NCBI GenBank assembly: GCA_015680685.1
Contig: MNCI01003389.1
Coordinates: 1 to 43,416 of the forward strand
Source of the DNA: Gnetum montanum
Lineage: Eukaryota > Streptophyta > Gnetopsida > Gnetales > Gnetaceae
DNA: 43,416 nucleotides
Reading direction: 5' to 3'
Shown here: positions 1 through 10,816 of the stretch, piece by piece
Layout of the letters: the number at the start of each line of letters is the position of its first letter
Position numbering within the stretch: position 1 is the first letter of the stretch
The notes under the pieces: model-generated
Told to the model about the DNA's origin: nothing
The model's database searches: none
Seen by the model: the letters and a program-made list of their open reading frames with translations, nothing else
Made by a program: the position numbers and the translations under genes

Positions 1-2488
1 AGTCTTGATAACTTGATTTGGCTACTTGAAGTTTATAGTTTGCAATGTGAAGTTTTTTTAATGCATCTTTCCTATCTGTAAACTCTATTTTATAGATGAA
101 ATACATAGTAGCCAGTTGTTACTCTAGCTCTATTTTTAGTCTACCTACTATCAACATGGCTAAGATAGCATAGCATAGATTTGCTAACCCTATATATTTT
201 GTCAAATCTTCTATTTGCAGGTCTTTGTTCTTCAACTTAACTTAGTGGATAAGGGAAATACTATCAAAGATGAGTTGCCAATTAGGTGTCTGTTATATAA
301 TTGAACTGATCTTGGCCTTGGCCATCTAGATTTCTTTCTCATTGATTTGTTTGTAAATGCCCACTTGATCTCTAAAGTGTCTTTTGATCCTTCTATGTTT
401 CTTAACCTTATTCTGCCACATGCTAATTTAATAACTAACTTTTGACTAATTGTGCATACTTATTTCATTAATAGAGTCTTGTTTTTATGGGTTAATTGTC
501 TCATATCTAGATTAACTCTAGCAAACTACTCTCTTAGTTGATGGACACTTTCCTTAAGCATGTTCTTTTATTTTCTTATGTTTTTCAACCTAAGGTTTTT
601 TGTAGCAATATTCTTGTTCTTTTCTAATGCAATGATGTCTTTAGCATGAGTGAATGTATGAGCCTCTACTATGGAAGCATTTTGAACTACTTTTTTCTTC
701 TCTATATCTATATGTTTTTATTAGCCATTAATTAATCAATTTGATTACTTTTGAATTACAATAATTAGTCTTGTGCAATATACTGTGTAGGATCTTGTCT
801 TTTAACTCACAATGCAACTAATTCTTCTTGTAGCATCTACACTTCATTCTTTGTGTGTTGCATCCTTATTTCTATCATTATCAATTTTCTTTTGGTAGAT
901 ATCAATTTCGACTACACTGTAGTTATATCACTAGGAAAATCAAAAAGATTCTACATGACTTGCCCTATTTGCAACCGTTTCTCTAATGCATCTTCATGTT
1001 TGGTAGGGGACATGATCTCTTTTCCTAATGTTCCCACTAATGTCTATACATCCTTGACTATAGAAATGTCTACTAGTGGTACAACAAGAACATTAAATGG
1101 CTCCTTGATGTGATTAGTTATTATCTCTACTACTTCTATTACATCTTGATGTTGCATCACTACTATAGTGGCTCCTTCACTAGTTTCTAACATCACTTGA
1201 AATAATGTAATATCCCCAAAGATCTATTGTTCCCAATCATCATTTTCCTCTACCTGCAAAGATACTTAACCACTAGCAAGTGCCGTCCATATTGTAGGTC
1301 AACTTGGATTATTTGTAACTCTATATATGATTGAATTTCTTAGGTGCTCCAACTAGTTATTTCTACAATTTGTTGCAAATGACTCATAGAAGGCTTGTAA
1401 TTAAGTTTTTGCGCTAGTGGAGCACTCAGTCCTACTCATTCTATGGCTGTGGTGAATCCACTAGGCCCTACTTATTCTATCCTTATGGATGGAATGTTTG
1501 CCACTAGTGTTGACCTTACTATAGCCTTAGTGTCTAGTAGATTTTTTACTTGATCCTTCTTGAGTGGCACTAGCTTGGAAATTTTTGTATATGAAGCATA
1601 TTGGGCTTTTTAAAGAACACCATTTTTGTTGTCCAAAATTTCTTCTTACCTACACAACTTTCTAATAATACAAGGAAATGGAAGAGTGGATTTCCGTATC
1701 TTTTTCTCTTCAAATATTCTCTAAATTTTCAAAAATAATAGATGGGCTATGTTTGCTTGGAATTTCTCCATTAATATGGCACTTCCTCTAGAAGCATAGA
1801 TGGAAATTCTGTTAATTCTCTTAGTTGGAAAAATGTGATACATCTCAATCTTGAAATAAATGTTATCTATAGTGGATAATTCATTGTTTTCTTTCTCCAT
1901 GGTCCCATATGCTCTTTGTAACCATAAGTTTCTTGTATTTATGTCAAACCATGTGAAAATTTGGGTGATGTTGGCTTCAACATTTGTTATATTCAGTGCC
2001 TTAGCAATAACTTTGACTAAATATAACAACATTACTTCCTTAATCTTCATAGTTGCATCATCTTATTTATCATGTCAAAATTGATGCACTTCTCCAAGAT
2101 ACCATTCACATTCCTTACAATAGAGGGCTAGAGTAGTTAGATTTGAAGTTGTTTGTAAACCTTTACAGATGCAAACTCCACAAATGGGCCAAAGCTTAAT
2201 CCAACTATCATGGTGGACATGATGGATTTCTCTTGAATGGCCTATAATCTCTCATTGAAGAGTTTGAAGCATTGTCCTTGCTTTATAGCTTATGGAACAT
2301 CAGCTTCTACTTATGCATATTTCCTTGTTATAAGTATGAATTATTGGATTGAAGAGGATTGTGTTGTTTGCTTTGTAGAAGGATTTTATTCTATACCTAG
2401 TCCTCTTCCTCTTCCTTTGGGCCTCTTTTATGTTGATTGCAATAGTTCTCCAACTTTAGGTATTCTTTTTGGCAACATTTGCAATCAT
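1..2488 (-). pseudogene. Accessory ORF remnant of element E0
   Basis: Broken copy of the accessory ORF lying between integrase and the 3' LTR; its C-terminal end runs off the left edge. The longest open piece is 1721-2050 (109 aa). It aligns by eye with the E4 copy around 30.9-31.3 kb: both share a block reading roughly IKxxxVSYLVxxIAxALxxxx, then a Q-I-F segment, then IYFKIE. A plausible start is the ATG at 2488, followed by a basic Lys/Arg-rich stretch as in the other copies. Many in-frame stops and frame changes. No known enzymatic motif is visible. Function unknown; identification rests on homology to the other copies in this window and on position. Confidence 0.6.
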
Positions 2489-2999
2489 AAAAAAATTTAA
2501 GATTACCCAAAAATGCCAAAAAATTTTCTAATAGTTTATAACCCTTCATTAGATCTTAGGTTTTGATAAAAAATATTATACATGATCAATTTTACTCTTA
2601 ATTTGGATTGTAGAGTTTAGAAAATTTTTTAATTTTCAAAAAAAAAACCCCCTTCATTTAGAAAAACACCTAATTAAAATTTTTTTTAATTTATTATTTA
2701 AAAAGTATTTGATTAATTCAAAAGCAATATTAACTTCATTAGCTTATATTAGATCAAGATGTTACTATCTGTATAATACATACCCTTACTTAAACTTTCA
2801 AGCATTAAGAAAATTTTTTACAATTCGCAAAAATTACATGTAACACTCTTCCCCACAACTAAGATGATTACCCTAGGAGCAAAAGGATTCAAGAATGAAT
2901 CAAATCAAGTGTCTAGTGAGGAAGAAAAGTTTTCTGATAGAAAAAAAGCATGAATTTCCCATACATGAAATGGTAGAAATGAAAATTTTTCTAATGGTC

Positions 3000-3112
3000 A
3001 ATGTGTATACATAGATTTTTATATGGGTGATATTGTAGATATGACATTGTTGATGTGATATTGCAAGCCTTGTGATATCATAGATATGATATCATCTTTA
3101 AATTTTTGCAAA
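3000..3112 (-). promoter_or_regulatory. Internal U3-like promoter candidate of E0
   Basis: Contains a TATA-like ATATAAAAA on the minus strand (about 3015-3026), followed by repeated GATATGA/GATATCATAGATATGATATC words. The same GATATC-type words fill the U3 of the LTR at 28419-29261. It lies ~530 bp upstream of the putative accessory ORF start at 2488. The 9-mer CTATAAATA seen in E1 and E4 is not exact here, so this copy is the weakest of three. Confidence 0.35.
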
Positions 3113-3839
3113 ATTTGATACAAAAAATTGATGAAGCAAGTAGCCTGGAAGGTGTTAAGATAATACAAAGGGGTCTTAATCATAAATTATGCTTAGAATA
3201 TGGAATTTTGATGTTGAAACATTATTAAAGAAGGAGTTTGGCAAAGGTAAGTTGACCAAGGTTTATGAGATGTTTTAATCAAAATGTGTTGAGTTTAAGA
3301 GTAAGTATGGGTATATAGGGAAATAATGATAATTACTGAAGTATCCAAGAGGTACAAAACATTGCAGAATTGATCATCAAGTATGAAATACAAGAATTAT
3401 ACAAGTGGGTTCTCCTTAAAGTAGGCTTATGCCTTTAATACTCTTATATAACCATGCCTACAAGTGTCTATGGGCACTCAAGGAGTTGAATGTAAATCAT
3501 ACTTATCTTCTAAAACACACATGTTAGTATTTTCCAAATAAAAAAATAACACAATGCCATACAAAACCATCAAATTATAATTATATATAATAGTGAGGTG
3601 GAATGGTAGTACCAAGGATTGCATAAACTAGAACATGAGGTGTCTTACCATAAGCATAATAAATATTGGATGCAATGCACAGTGATCATTAGCCTATTTT
3701 TCTAAGATCCAAATCAACTCCATACCACTTACCAGTGACATCTCATAACTATAAGACTATCACAACTAGAAGAAATATAATTTATTGGTAATGAAGAATA
3801 AGGAAAATATCTATTAATTAAGTAGTTTATTTTAAAGGA

Positions 3840-4075
3840 TACTTGGCCATTGGATAGAGAAGTGTCGTTGGGCATGGGAAACATGTTTTTCTAGCCCCAT
3901 AATCGATGTGAGTCTATGAAACTTTGAAATTTCTAAAAATTTACCTACCTTCAGGCGTGAATAACATGTATTTCCAGTAGAACCCTCATAAATTTTTATT
4001 ATGTGCATTTATTATGTTATTGCTGCATCAACCTTATAAGAGAACTATCTTTAGGCATGGGTAACATTTCTTTCT
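3840..4075 (-). repeat. Three spaced copies of a 3'-region motif
   Basis: Motif GGCATGGGAAACATG (near 3870), GGCGTGAATAACATG (near 3953) and GGCATGGGTAACATT (near 4050), each followed by TTTCTAG/TTTCCAG, spaced about 85-95 bases. The same motif occurs once in E1 (~13808), E4 (~32940) and E6 (~42755), so E0 carries an expanded array. Confidence 0.5.
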
Positions 4076-4439
4076 AGTAATATGGAAAGACAATACTTAT
4101 TTTAGAATATACTTCCATTTTGTAAGTAAATAATACAACTTAATAACTCTTGATGTCACAAATAAGGCTCATAATAGTTGGTTTAGAGAATTCACAAATC
4201 CTCTTGATTCACATCCTTTTCATTCACTCTTGGTCCTTCACCTTTCCATCTAGGCATAATGACCATAAGTTTATTTTAGTTTTATTGTGATGAGAATATC
4301 GTTACATCCATGGTAAAAACCTCTTATTATTAGAAATGAGTGGATGGATGATGCGATCTCATTGTATATAAAATTAAAATTTCAACAATTTGATAACATA
4401 GAGTGAATTCTTATTGTTTTAACTACATCTTGCTTATTG

Positions 4440-4720
4440 CTTAATACTTTTATTAAGAAAATTAACAAAAATATGTATATAAAAAATGGTAAAATTGTAG
4501 AAAGAATTGATGATATACAAGAATAAAAAAATGTATAAAGAACTTAAAAGATATTAAAAATGAGGAAAACAATAAAAGAATTATAAAAAAATAAAGAATA
4601 GAAAAGATATTAGAGAATAAAAAATAACAAAAATTTAGAAAAATAGTAAGAAATTGGAGAAAATGAAAAAGAAAAAAAAAAGAAAAATATAGAAAGATTG
4701 ATTGGTGCCTAAAAATAAGA
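4440..4720. repeat. A/G-rich low-complexity tract downstream of integrase
   Basis: Almost entirely A with G and scattered T on the plus strand; pyrimidine-rich in the element's sense. Equivalent tracts lie at 14330-14470 (E1), 18000-18240 (E2) and 33500-33660 (E4), always just downstream of the integrase end. Confidence 0.7.
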
Positions 4721-4799
4721 GATGAAACCCCCATGGTTATTATCAAAGGTAGAAATTTGAAAGATTGAATGGAAAGTGAACAAGTTGGAATACATGGTA

Positions 4800-6150
4800 G
4801 ATTTCCCTAATGATGAAAAGTTATGAAATGGTTTAACCTATTGAATGTTAATAAGAATTAATTTTTGTGAATTAGTTGGATGGTATATTTGCATGGCGTC
4901 TTATTGGTATGTAGTATAGACTATATAGGGTCCTTCCCATAAAGTCTAAAATTTAGTCCTTTAAGTAAAATGGTTTGGTTTATAGTAAAGGACTCTATGT
5001 CAAAGCTTAATAGAAACTTTTCTAATCTTATTATCATGTTAATTTTTGGAATATTTCTTATGAATCTCATTGCTCATTTGGGCTACCAATTGATTTTCAT
5101 CTAGTAGATTGAGGTTCATTAATCATTCTTTCTAGGCTAGATCTATGTCTAAGTCAATCATATAAGTTGTTATTAGGTTATTTATTTTTGCTTTGATTGG
5201 TAGGGTAGGTAGTTTACTATAAACAAGTTCGTATGATGAATATCTTATAGGTAGTTTCTAAGTTGATTGATATGCCAATAAAGTATCATTAAGTTTAGTG
5301 CTCAAATCCTCTTTATATCTACTAACAGTTCTAGTTCATGTTCATGTATTTTCTATGTTAGTTACTTCAACTTAGCCATTTGCTTAGGGATGATAAGGCA
5401 TAGTGAGTTTGTGATTAACCCCAAGATTTTGCATTAACTTTTAAAATGTAGCTCTAGTGAAATGAGTTCCATTGTTTAAGATTAACATTGTTTTGGGCCG
5501 AAAGACTAATTACTAGCACCATTCAAGAAAGTCCTCTTTTGTCATGGTAAAATAATTTTATCATTGTAACGACGAGGGGAGCTCTCTTGGCCACATTCTT
5601 TTTTCAAGACTTTGCTATGGTAAGTAAATAATTATTGCCATAATGCCAAAATAAGAGATGAAATTTTTCATGAAAATTATTATTTATGAGAGTTCAACTA
5701 CTTTGTAACCTATACTTTGTCTTTAGAAAATTAACTCTTAGTGAATCAATTCAAGATTTTTGAATTTGAAAAATATAAAAAATTCTCTTAGCCAAATAAT
5801 AGACACAAATCATAAATATATAGCTAAACTAGTGGTATTTCAATCCTATTCACCACATGTTATTGAAATAATTTTATAGTTGTTGTGACTGTGCAATCTT
5901 TGATTACAGTCGCTTCTACCCACTTAGTGGAATAATCAATAGTCATAATAATGTAGGACTTTCCATTTAACATCAATGTGATGGGTCCCATAAAATCAAT
6001 TCCCCTAACATGAAAGAGTATTAATGGTTGTATCAATTATTATGGTCCTTCATTTCTAACTATCAACTCTCCATCCATTTCTAATATGCATCCTTGAATA
6101 TGGTAGGGCAAAAGTAGCTTACTATCAGAAGCTTTAGAATTGTTCTTCTT
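4800..6150 (-). pseudogene. Integrase remnant of E0 (Ty3/gypsy)
   Basis: Degenerate integrase core and C-terminal region, recognised by colinear nucleotide similarity to the E2 integrase (18270-19400) and by translated pieces. Around 5480 the frame reads LNNGTHF, where the second catalytic Asp of the DDE triad is Asn; near 5350 VEVTNIE keeps the Glu. The pattern TPYHPQANGQ is recognisable as MPYHP.ANG. Stops interrupt throughout. The sequence ends abruptly at 6150 against an LTR terminus, at the place equivalent to about 19375 in E2, so the N-terminal integrase and upstream genes are absent here. They may resume at 39525. Confidence 0.8.
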
Positions 6151-6998
6151 TGATGAGCAACAAGTAGTTCCTATGTCCAACCATATGAATCACATGCATT
6201 ACACTAGTGATTCAATTGAATTCCATGGACTTAGCCCCTAAATGCACTGATGGGCAAAGATAGTAAGTTAAAAATGTGATCGTTGTCTGCTTAGCTTCAC
6301 TTGTGTAAGTTCAAGTGTATGGTTAAGTGTAAGCCAAGGTACATGATATTTATTCATATTTTATATTTTATTGAATTTAATCTAAGTGTAAAAAAAGGTA
6401 ATTAATTATAAATTTACTAGTTAACTATCTAATGCCATAATCGAACTATCCTAACATAAGCATCTAGGCCCACCTACCATACATATCCTAAACTTGTTAT
6501 AAGCACTACTGGGTTACCAAGTATTAGGCTACTAGATGAACCAAGCAATAACACCACTAGTATGTTTGAGGTAGTCGTACTTATGTATTATTACTAAATG
6601 TATTAGTTAACTAAGAACATGAATATAAAATGCATAAGTAATAAAGTGCATGAAAGAAAACATTAATCTATTCTTAAGTGTTGCAAGGAATTTCAAGAAT
6701 GTTGTCTTTATTACCATCACATCAAATTGTTCAAGTACATTGATACTCAAATAAGGATTCATACAATCCTTGAAGTCCTACTGTGGGCACTTAGAAAATA
6801 TTTTAACTTTAGTAGAAGAAAATTGCAAGAAATTGGCTACATTAATGACATAATGTACCCTAAATGTAGTGGGTACACATATTTATATAGGTAAGACTAG
6901 ACATTGTGTCGATGCATCTACGTTGATGTGTCAAACCATGCATCAATGGGGCTGTGTAGATGCATGCCCATTGATGTAGCCAATGAAATGATTTATCA
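6151..6998 (-). repeat. 3' LTR of E1, 848 bp
   Basis: Starts TGATGAGC on the plus strand and ends ATTTATCA, so on the minus strand it begins TGATAAAT and ends GCTCATCA: TG..CA termini. A PPT lies immediately to its right, which makes it a 3' LTR in minus orientation. TATA motif at 6880-6890. Its U3 carries TTGATG/GATGCAT words, like the partial LTR at 39181-39524 and unlike the GATATC words of the other LTRs. Its left end abuts the E0 integrase. Confidence 0.85.
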
Positions 6999-7008
6999 TA
7001 CCCCCATG
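6999..7008 (-). promoter_or_regulatory. Polypurine tract of E1
   Basis: Minus strand reads CATGGGGGTA directly before the LTR start TGATAAAT. The same string sits at the inner edge of the LTRs at 15426-16262 and 40712-41512. Role by family: primer for plus-strand DNA synthesis. Confidence 0.8.
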
Positions 7009-8538
7009 ACTAAGTTAAAACTCATCCTTGAGTAAATAAAAATAGGATCAAGCTTCTTGCAAAATTGGAAAGGTATGAAGCTATTAATTGATAGACTCTT
7101 ACTTACTAACTTTGATTGTCAAATTGTACGTAATTACAAAAATTATAGAATGGGCATCATAGACAACAAAATTGGACATCCTTACAAAAATGAATAACTA
7201 GGATCCTTTAGTTATTGAAGATGAAGAAAGGGTCAAATAGTGCCAAGAGGCGGAGGCTCTTGGGATGCTGAAGGACCTTCACCAAGCTCTAGCGCTTATG
7301 GTGATTATAGCTGAGGCTGAGGCTAAGGCTGTCCAACTGTAGCTATTGCTTCTGGTGGAAGATAGAAAGCATCTACTGATGCTTTTATCTTCTTCTCCTT
7401 ACTCTGTGGGTCATACAAATTCCATGCAACTTTGCCAATATGGAATGGTACGAGGATGTCCCACTAACAAGGCATTGTAGGGAATATCTCCTTCACATTG
7501 ACAAACCACACTACAAATTGTTTACGTTCAACATCAAATGTTTTTACAAGGTTCTGCAGCTTGTGGTAGTAATTCATTCTTCTAGCCTCATTTTCAGAAA
7601 TTGATTGTTGATTTGTGAAATGGCTCTTGAGAACTTAAAGCTCAACATTGGCTATTTTTAGCTTCTGCTTAGTATCCTTGTGGTGCTTGAACTTAGCCTC
7701 ATAAAGGAGATATGAGTTGGTCACCTAATTCTCCAATTCAAACCTTGGCCTACTAGCTATCAGCATTGCTAAGTTTTCATAACGGTGGTTGGCAAGCTTT
7801 ATATATTCTATTATTTCCTCAATCTACAACTCCTTTAAGTAGATCTCTACTTTGTTATAGGCATTCAAGTTGTCAAAGATTGAATGCCATACATCACCTT
7901 TTTGTTGGAGTTGTTAGATGACCTCATTCATCTTTGCCTTGGCTAGTTGAATCTCCTTTTCATTTACCTCCTTGAGGAGGCCTACCTAGTTCATGTAATG
8001 ATTTTTAACTCATTCAAATTTTAGGACCTCATTTTTCTAGGTGGCTACCTTGATGACCATTTTATGGCAAAGCACTCAGACTTCCTCCATTGATAGATTC
8101 CTATTCTCTGCTGCGAACCTACTCAGATCCATGTTCACCTTAGCGAGCTACTCTTGTTGCTGTCTCACAAATTTCACCATCTTGTCTTTTTACTCCTCGA
8201 CTTTGCATAAGCAATTAATATCTTTGATTAGGGCCAAGTTCTCCTTGTGGACTTGCACCAAGTCCTTATCAGTGTGGGTAGCAAGAGCTTCTAATAAGGA
8301 TGCATCAAAGACTATCATTTCTTTGGCATTCTTAGCCTCTTTAAATTGGTTCTAAAGCTATAAGAAAGCTTCATCCCATGTGATAACTGGGTTGAGAATG
8401 ATGGGATCAACTAGCTAGGATCTCAATTATGCAATCTCAGTAGTGGTTGCCTCAAGTTCGCCATTTGCAATGATGAGCTTGCCTTTATTTATCAGTAACT
8501 CTGACTGGGTTGTAGTGATCTATTCTAGGAGATCAAAN

Positions 8539-8873
8539 TAAAGGCAAGCTCATCATCGCAAATGTCGAACTTGAGGCAACCACTACTGAGATTGCAGAAT
8601 TGAGATCCTAGTTAGTCGATCCCATCATTCTCAACCCAGTTATCACATGGGATGAAGCTTTCTTATAGCTTTAGAACCAATTTAAAGAGGCTAAGAATGC
8701 CAAAGAAATGATAGTCTTTGATGCATCCTTATTAGAAGCTCTTGCTACCCACACTGATAAGGACTTGGTGCAAGTCCACAAGGAGAACTTGGCCCTAATC
8801 AAAGATATTCATTGCTTATGCAAAGTCGAGGAGTAAAAAGACAAGATGGTGAAATTTGTGAGACAGCAACAAG
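8539..8873. other. N-bounded block duplicating 8153-8487 in inverse
   Basis: This 335-base block lies between single Ns at 8538 and 8874 and is the reverse complement of 8153-8487 with only a handful of differences. Both ends coincide with the Ns. The related E4 ORF has different sequence (about 30145-30600) at this place. It is most simply a wrong contig used to fill a gap, probably from another copy or haplotype. Confidence 0.8.
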
Positions 8874-9644
8874 NGAAGACTTATGGTTCCCCACCCCTTA
8901 CCTCTTCTTATTGCTGCTGCAACAACTATTCAAGTAATTTTCTCATGCACTCAATAGATGCGCAAGGCTTCGATGTTGTCTCTCTAATAGGTGGTGGTGG
9001 TCGTTCCTTTTCTAGCAACTTCACAAGTGCTTTGTCCTTCATCATCTCTTGCTAGGAAGTGGTAGGAGCATGATCGAGTGTATTATTGGCATAACAGGCT
9101 ATGCCTTCTCTTTTACAAAGTTTTTGAATTAGGCATGGGAGGAGGATTGTCTTTCTCCCTCGCTCATTTTCTTTAAAGCACTTCTCAATCTCAAGGAAGA
9201 TGAGTTGAGGGAGGTTGATAGGGAATTTGCCATTTAGATCAATGCATGCACACAGGTGGAAAAGGTAGTGACTTTGCTAAGCTTCATCATTGGGCTTAAG
9301 TGGTAGGCTGTGATCTTGAAGTAGGCTCTCTCTACATTAGTGAGTGCACCGTACTTCTTACAGTTCATCCCATAGCACTATTAGCACTATTATTTAGCTT
9401 CTGGGTCTTCTTGTTGTTGGCACATTTCTAACATTCTATGGAGCAACTTGATTTGGCCACAAAAGAATATCCTTATATAAATTTAGTTGGTTGGATTAAT
9501 CTACCAACTGACGGGTGCACAAACGGTGTTGGGAGCACCCCACAAACTTCAAGTTGGCAAGAACAACATTCACAGTGTCATATCTCCTCAACTCGTTTTT
9601 CTACCAGTCGATTCACGGGTGGAATCCCAGAGTCATGGGCCAAC

Positions 9645-9980
9645 ATCACCTAAGTTCAAATCTCTGAGTGCAAGCAGAGCATCCAACTGTCGTTCCTGCA
9701 ATCGCTTTGTGGTGGTCTCAGTTGCAACGTTGGAGAGAAAAGTGGCCCTTATAGCGCAACACAGTGATGATCGTGATCGTGAGGCGTTCTCATGACACTT
9801 AGCTTTGCCATAAAAACAAATAAACCCTGCACTAAACTTGCATCCCTCATTAATTAAAAGGCGGCGATCATGGAGCTGCCCATGCAGGCAATGGTGACAA
9901 GGAGAGCAGCAACGCCTACGACAGCTTTCAAGGTCTTCTTGCCCTGGCGCGCCTCACTAATTCATTCGCCGATGAGGCCC
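9645..9980 (-). CDS. Open frame without ATG in the CpG-rich island (doubtful)
   Basis: One minus-strand frame is open for about 110 codons to a stop near 9645, but contains no Met. A second minus frame ends near 9861 with a short hydrophobic stretch (AVVGVAALLVTIACMGSS) after a Lys-rich start, before a TAA. Neither matches a family I can name; chance openness in GC-rich DNA is quite possible. Confidence 0.15.
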
Positions 9981-10345
9981 GCGGCGCCTGCAAAATGTGG
10001 CCGTGTTGGCCATCTCACGGTTTAGTGACGAATAATTTCTTTCCAAAAACAAAGATATTGCCAGGTCTGCTGTCGATCGTAGCCGTGATTCTGCAGTTGT
10101 CGATGAGAAAACGAAGGTGTGCGACTCGGACCCGCGGAGTGGCGCGACGTGGTAGCTGCCGACGGATCATGCGCAGAGAACAGCAATGATATCAACGGTG
10201 TCAAAGGAATCGTGGCGTTGCAACTCGGGCAGAAAGGATAGCATCAGATGCACGGTTTATGCTTATGGTATCGATCAGCAAATGACTATGGAAAAATTGG
10301 TAGCATTGTTTGTTACATGTGGGCACGTGGTTGACCGTCGGTGAT
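9840..10345. other. CpG-rich island with G-box and W-box
   Basis: About 24 CpG dinucleotides occur in 9961-10200, whereas the surrounding elements are almost CpG-free. CACGTG (G-box) is at 10324-10329 and TTGACC (W-box core) at 10331-10336, one base apart. It reads like the promoter or first exon of a plant gene carried into the repeat. No complete gene is recognisable. Confidence 0.5.
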
Positions 10346-10520
10346 CCAAATTCGGTCCACCATTTTATCTTTGTTAAATTCACGGGTGAAGAGGGTGCAT
10401 TGGAATTGTTGTTTTAACCAAGATTCCGAATACTTATCTTGTGACGACTATAATCAAGATCCCAAGGGTCTATAATTTCACTATTGTAAAAGTAGCAATG
10501 TTAAATTTTGATTTTCTCCT

Positions 10521-10552
10521 ATAACATATATATATATATGTATATATATATA
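10521..10552. repeat. TA microsatellite
   Basis: Alternating AT run with a central ATG interruption (atatatatatatatgtatatatatata), forming a self-complementary tract. Confidence 0.9.
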
Positions 10553-10806
10553 CTATTTAGAAAGGAAAAGGAAGTTATGGGACACTTGTTTAATGCTTCA
10601 TATGAATTGAACACTGTCAATTTTAACATGGTGGTTTAACTTTCCTTAATGGTTGCAATTGAATTTTAATTTCCCATGATTTTATAACCACCAAATGGAA
10701 CACTTGGCAACTATATCTATTTTCTATATGGTAGTTACAACCAGCCCCCATAATGTTTGTAAATAACCTCTACTTCTCATAATGACTGTAACTACCCTGA
10801 AGTCAC

Positions 10807-10816
10807 TATAAAAAGG
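10807..10816 (+). promoter_or_regulatory. TATA box candidate, plus strand
   Basis: TATAAAAAGG in CACTATAAAAAGGCTTCAAG, a typical plant core promoter arrangement. Downstream 10850-11900 is AT-rich with no supported ORF. It could be the promoter of the inserted element or part of an LTR, but no partner LTR is visible. Confidence 0.4.

Larger units (their letters stand above)
2489..4800 (-). other. E0 non-coding region between integrase and accessory ORF
   Basis: No supportable coding sequence. It holds, reading right to left, an A/G-rich low-complexity tract (about 4440-4720, pyrimidine-rich in the element's sense), three spaced copies of a GGCATGGGTAACATG-like motif (3840-4075), the motif near 3400 'gtgggttctcc..' shared by all elements, and a U3-like segment near 3000-3110. 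Open frames here such as 4462-4746 are only low-complexity sequence. Confidence 0.6.

Noticed and set aside
4462-4746. 94-aa minus ORF rich in Phe, Leu and Ile, looking like membrane segments
   Set aside because: Translation of an A-rich/T-rich low-complexity tract; equivalents in other copies share composition, not sequence.
8041-8355. 104-aa plus-strand ORF
   Set aside because: Antisense shadow of the accessory coiled-coil ORF, whose minus-strand reading is conserved in E4.
10022-10204. 60-aa minus ORF in the CpG-rich island as a host gene exon
   Set aside because: No recognisable domain, no splice context, and overlapping frames are also open as expected in GC-rich DNA.
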